Assembly (NCBI GenBank): GCA_049509675.1
Contig: JBEKZQ010000177.1
Location: forward strand, 1 to 14,863
Direction: 5' to 3'
DNA from: JBEKZQ01 sp049509675
Lineage (GTDB): Bacteria; Planctomycetota; Planctomycetia; Pirellulales; Thermoguttaceae
Length of the DNA stretch: 14,863 nucleotides
Shown: one piece after another, positions 12,395 to 14,863 of the stretch
Numbering within the stretch: the stretch's first letter is position 1
Layout: each line of letters opens with the position of its first letter
The notes under the pieces: model-generated
Databases searched by the model: none
Told to the model about the DNA's origin: nothing
The model's input: only the letters and a program-made list of their open reading frames with translations
Program-made: the position numbers and the translations under genes

Positions 12395-14538
12395 TCGGAA
12401 AGTTGGAAGGCCATGTCCATGCGCTCATGCTGTCCGTCGATGTAGTCCGGGCTGAACCCGGGACGTTGGAGGCCCTCCCAATCGACCTTGAGCTCTTTGC
12501 GGCTCTTGTCGACGCCTTTGCGGAGGCTCCAGAAGAAGCTGTGTTCCCAGGGGGAGATCGCCGAGACGCCCCAGGTGCGGAAGGCCCGCCAGTTGGCGGC
12601 GAGATACGCGCCGATGATCGCGTGTTGATTGTCGAACACGGTCGAGCCGACCTGGTACGGGTAATCCCAACGATGCCAGAGCCGGCCTTTGCGGAACTGT
12701 TCGGCCTCCCAGCGGATGTTCTTCTTCTCCGCCTCGCTGATGCGGTAGGCGCGGTCGCCCAGGAACTGCGAGCTCCACTCGGCGACGCAGAATTCCCACG
12801 GCACCTCGGCGTTGCCGAAGGTCCGATTCCCTTTATACCAGCCGCGATACATGGTAAAGTCCCAGGTGCAGGGCACCATGTACTCGCAGGTGAACACGGG
12901 CTTGACGCCCTTCGTGGCCCAGTGCTCGAACCAGTCGTCGAGTTCCTGCAAGGGGGCCATGTTCGTGTAGAAGTTCGTGGTGTGCATCGACGACAAGTTG
13001 CCGGAAGAGTGGTGGTAAACGATGCGGCCCGGGTCCAAGCGGGCGACGATCGCTTCGGCCGCCAGCGCCCCCTTGACGTTGTTGGCGGACCACTGGCTGC
13101 GGGTGGCGTGGATGCCGTCGATCAGCTCCGGGTTCATGTCGCCGTCGTAGCCGGTGGCGTTGTGGCTCATCGAGTAGAAGACCACGGAGGGATGGCTGCC
13201 CGCCACGCCCACGTAGAACCGGGCGTGGTGTGCGTAGCCGTTCTTCTCCGGCGCCCCGGGCATCTGCCAGTCGTACTGGGCGAAATGCGGTTGCGAGAGG
13301 GCCACGAGCATGCCCACGTCGTCCGCCGCGCGCAGAATCTCCTCGAAGCCGAGGTGGGTTCCCGGCTCGCAGCCGTAGTTGTGGGTGTAGACGAAGTTGA
13401 TGCCCATGCCCTTCAGCCGCAACAGGCTCTCTTTGGCCCCTGCGTAGCTGGCCGAAAGGGCGCTCACCTGGGCGTTGTCCAACGGCAGCGCCGAGAGGAA
13501 AATCCGCGTGCCGTTGAGGTAGAAGTCGCGACCGTCGATCCACAGTTCGCGGAAGCCGAACCGCACCGGCACTGCGGCGTCCAGGAGGTTGCCGCCATCG
13601 TCAACCAACGAGACCGCCGCCTCGTGGACGTTTTGCGGCGCGTGGATGTCCCAGAGCTTCTCGGGCTTCCAGTTCTCGGTTAGCTCGAAGCGGCCGTCCC
13701 GAAGGTCGCCTGCTTCGAACGCCTTGCTGATGAACTCCCGCACCTTATGGCCGTGGTCGGTGATCGCGGCATGCAGCGTATATCGCGTGTGCGGCGCCAG
13801 GTTCTCCAGGGCCGCACTCAGCGTGATCCGGCCCTTGCGCACGGAAGTGCCGACCCGGACCTCGCCGATGCGCGCAGCCGCCGGCGCGCCGACCAGATAC
13901 ACGTCGCCGCACAGCCCGCGCCGCTCGACCTTGCCGCTGCCGCCCCGGGCTGCGTTGGTGTCGCTGAAAATGAGCATGACTTCCCGCAACGGCCGGGCGA
14001 CGACCCGCAGGCTGAGGAGGTGCTTGTTCCCCGCTGGGCAGACGGAGGTGAGATCGACTTCGCCAGCCGGAAAACGCGCTTCGCCTGCTTTGCGGCCGTC
14101 GACGAAGACGTCGGCGCTGGAATTGAGGTACTCCAGGCAAAGGGTGACGCGGCGGCCCGCCCATTCCTGCGGCACGCTGATCTCGCGCTGGTACCAGGCC
14201 GCGGCCAGGTTCGCGAGCCTCGCGCCTTGCCAGCTTGGATGGGCGTAAACCGTCTGGCAGTCGTGCTGCATGTAATCATTGACTCCCGGCCAGCAGCCCG
14301 GGACCTTGAAATAGCCCCAGCCGCCGACCGGCACCTCATCGGCCTTCGCGGCCGGCTGCCACCGCCACAGGCCGTTGATGGATATTCGCTCGCGGGTGCG
14401 CGTCGCCACGCGGTGCGCCTGCCTCAGGTCCCAGACCGCCCGGACTCCATCGGGCAGCGGGGCGTCGTCCGCGGGCGAAGCCGCCCTGGCCGACTCAGCA
14501 ACAACCAACAGCACCAGGCAAACAATACTGCTTTTCAT
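12100..14538 (-). CDS. N-terminal part of a split GH2-like secreted glycoside hydrolase
   Basis: This 812-codon frame starts at ATG 14538, with GGGGAGG 5 nt upstream and a signal peptide (hydrophobic core 4-14, cleavage near ARA-A, residue 19). Residues 50-185 are a jelly-roll sugar-binding domain (WYQREISVPQEW; VFVDGRKAG), 225-330 an immunoglobulin-like domain, and about 330-670 a TIM barrel (GFRELWIDGRDFYLNGTRIF, SHPSVVFYSMSHNATGY, PVFTCEYMVP), as in family GH2. The usual acid/base NE pair is replaced by N460-A461. E552 in TCEY fits the nucleophile position, with E587 (VAEWSS) as an alternative. From about residue 722 the frame turns arginine- and serine-rich and is no longer protein-like, while the true continuation lies in another frame (9710-12394). 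It follows the esterase gene by 27 nt, in one operon. Confidence 0.8.
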   Translation of the reverse strand: MKSSIVCLVLLVVAESARAASPADDAPLPDGVRAVWDLRQAHRVATRTRERISINGLWRWQPAAKADEVPVGGWGYFKVPGCWPGVNDYMQHDCQTVYAHPSWQGARLANLAAAWYQREISVPQEWAGRRVTLCLEYLNSSADVFVDGRKAGEARFPAGEVDLTSVCPAGNKHLLSLRVVARPLREVMLIFSDTNAARGGSGKVERRGLCGDVYLVGAPAAARIGEVRVGTSVRKGRITLSAALENLAPHTRYTLHAAITDHGHKVREFISKAFEAGDLRDGRFELTENWKPEKLWDIHAPQNVHEAAVSLVDDGGNLLDAAVPVRFGFRELWIDGRDFYLNGTRIFLSALPLDNAQVSALSASYAGAKESLLRLKGMGINFVYTHNYGCEPGTHLGFEEILRAADDVGMLVALSQPHFAQYDWQMPGAPEKNGYAHHARFYVGVAGSHPSVVFYSMSHNATGYDGDMNPELIDGIHATRSQWSANNVKGALAAEAIVARLDPGRIVYHHSSGNLSSMHTTNFYTNMAPLQELDDWFEHWATKGVKPVFTCEYMVPCTWDFTMYRGWYKGNRTFGNAEVPWEFCVAEWSSQFLGDRAYRISEAEKKNIRWEAEQFRKGRLWHRWDYPYQVGSTVFDNQHAIIGAYLAANWRAFRTWGVSAISPWEHSFFWSLRKGVDKSRKELKVDWEGLQRPGFSPDYIDGQHERMDMAFQLSDWIPTADGTTISAPAKRSRNRSSSSTTRGRRSRPTAAGRSPCPRPSAAPGRRPLKLDNSNGSRSAWRCPPDWRRGNTNSAPRCASAPARCRRTPSRST
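12365..12391 (-). other. Frameshift junction splitting the GH2-like gene
   Basis: The N-terminal frame is sensible through SDWIPTADG, and the C-terminal frame becomes sensible from WDHNFCPGETVEKQ. The switch equals the loss of one base (or of any number of bases one more than a multiple of three) on the coding strand, somewhere in this short interval. No standard X-XXY-YYZ slippery heptamer is in the right phase, so mutation, an assembly error or a larger out-of-frame deletion is more likely than programmed frameshifting. Confidence 0.75.
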
Positions 14539-14565
14539 ACCGCCTCCCCATTTGGTTGGAACCAC

Positions 14566-14863
14566 TTACTTCTGCCCCTCCATCAACTCCAGCATCGCCC
14601 CGCCCATGGCCTTGCCGATGCGGTTGAACCAGATCGCGCTGCCGAGGTAATGGTACCCGTGATCGCCGCCGGTCTTCTGCCACTGTTGGAGATTCTTGCT
14701 CCAGGTGGGATACAGCTCCTCGGCCGCCTTGTCGACCAGCACGTCGGTGCGGAAGGCCTTGACGTTGCCCTTGAACTCCGGCACGTCGTTCATCGACATC
14801 TGCGCCTCGCGAATCGTCAGCATTGCGCCGCCGGCCGGCTTCGATCCGTTCTGGCCCATCGCG
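14566..14863 (-). CDS. Sialate O-acetylesterase-like carbohydrate esterase, C-terminal end (partial)
   Basis: The frame is open to the window edge, so the 5' part is missing; about 99 codons are visible. The reading LTIREAQMSMNDVPEFKGNV, then VDKAAEELYPTWSKNLQQW, then GDHGYHYLGSAIWFNRIGKA and GGAMLELM matches the C-terminal end of SGNH-fold SASA-type (sialate O-acetylesterase domain) proteins common in planctomycetes. These remove acetyl groups from polysaccharides. The HGYHYLGSA segment with its His is probably near the active site, but the nucleophile Ser is outside the window. The stop at 14566 lies 27 nt before the GH2-like gene, and both read the same way, so an operon is likely. The internal ATG near 14859 is not taken as a start because the frame continues upstream. 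Confidence 0.75.
   Translation of the reverse strand, partial: AMGQNGSKPAGGAMLTIREAQMSMNDVPEFKGNVKAFRTDVLVDKAAEELYPTWSKNLQQWQKTGGDHGYHYLGSAIWFNRIGKAMGGAMLELMEGQK

Noticed and set aside
9770..12445. Very long plus-strand frame (891 codons) opposite the GH2-like C-terminal part
   Set aside because: It is a GC-rich antisense shadow: the minus strand carries clear domains (GATase-like, carbohydrate-binding), whereas this frame is repetitive in Ala, Gly, Arg, Val and His with no motif.
12403..13683. Plus-strand frame of 426 codons opposite the GH2 TIM barrel
   Set aside because: It is an antisense shadow of a strongly supported glycoside hydrolase domain.

Overview
The window is GC-rich bacterial DNA and most likely comes from a planctomycete (Pirellulales-like). 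This is an inference. It rests on the style of the proteins (a YycJ-type metallo-hydrolase, a FabG-like SDR, a Gfo/Idh/MocA oxidoreductase and a very large GH2-like secreted enzyme) and on several families of short palindromic repeats scattered between genes that I associate with planctomycete genomes. No rRNA or taxonomic marker is present to prove it.

Layout. Positions 1-860 hold a mobile-element scar: a frameshifted remnant of an ISKra4-like transposase (minus strand), then the C-terminal stub of a tyrosine recombinase (plus strand) that runs into the terminator of a tRNA-Thr(CGT) gene (873-946, minus). From 947 to 1271 there is no convincing gene, but there are repeated AGTATCAA motifs, a perfect 13-bp inverted repeat, a 12-bp palindrome and a GNRA-capped hairpin. 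A YycJ-like MBL-fold hydrolase follows (1272-2036, minus). The 2037-2630 gap holds a PDZ-domain remnant and a nested inverted-repeat element.

From 2631 to 7389 five minus-strand genes form a probable operon. In transcription order they are eda (KDPG aldolase), a GH88-type unsaturated uronyl hydrolase, a one-domain cupin, a Gfo/Idh/MocA oxidoreductase and an SDR reductase. Together they read as a uronate-oligosaccharide catabolism set. GH88 would release unsaturated uronate, the cupin could help linearise it (KdgF-like role, inferred), the oxidoreductases would reduce keto intermediates, and Eda would split KDPG. Neither a KDG kinase nor a transporter is in the window.

A 42-bp divergent promoter region with overlapping -10 boxes separates eda from a plus-strand gene for a 739-aa secreted protein (7432-9651). 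That protein has a helical domain followed by a beta-rich domain. It looks like a polysaccharide lyase or hydrolase, but I cannot place it in a family, and its base composition looks unlike its neighbours. It converges, across a tandem palindromic terminator, on a very large secreted GH2-like enzyme with GATase-like and carbohydrate-binding domains (9710-14538, minus). That gene is split in two by a frameshift near 12370. Upstream of it, and probably co-transcribed, is the 3' end of a sialate O-acetylesterase-like carbohydrate esterase that runs off the window.

The overall theme is a locus for degrading a uronic-acid-containing, possibly acetylated, complex polysaccharide. A recurring oddity is that palindromic repeats supply the stop codon or C-terminal tail of several genes (eda, the cupin and the Gfo/Idh gene), and one is inserted in frame inside the GH88 gene.
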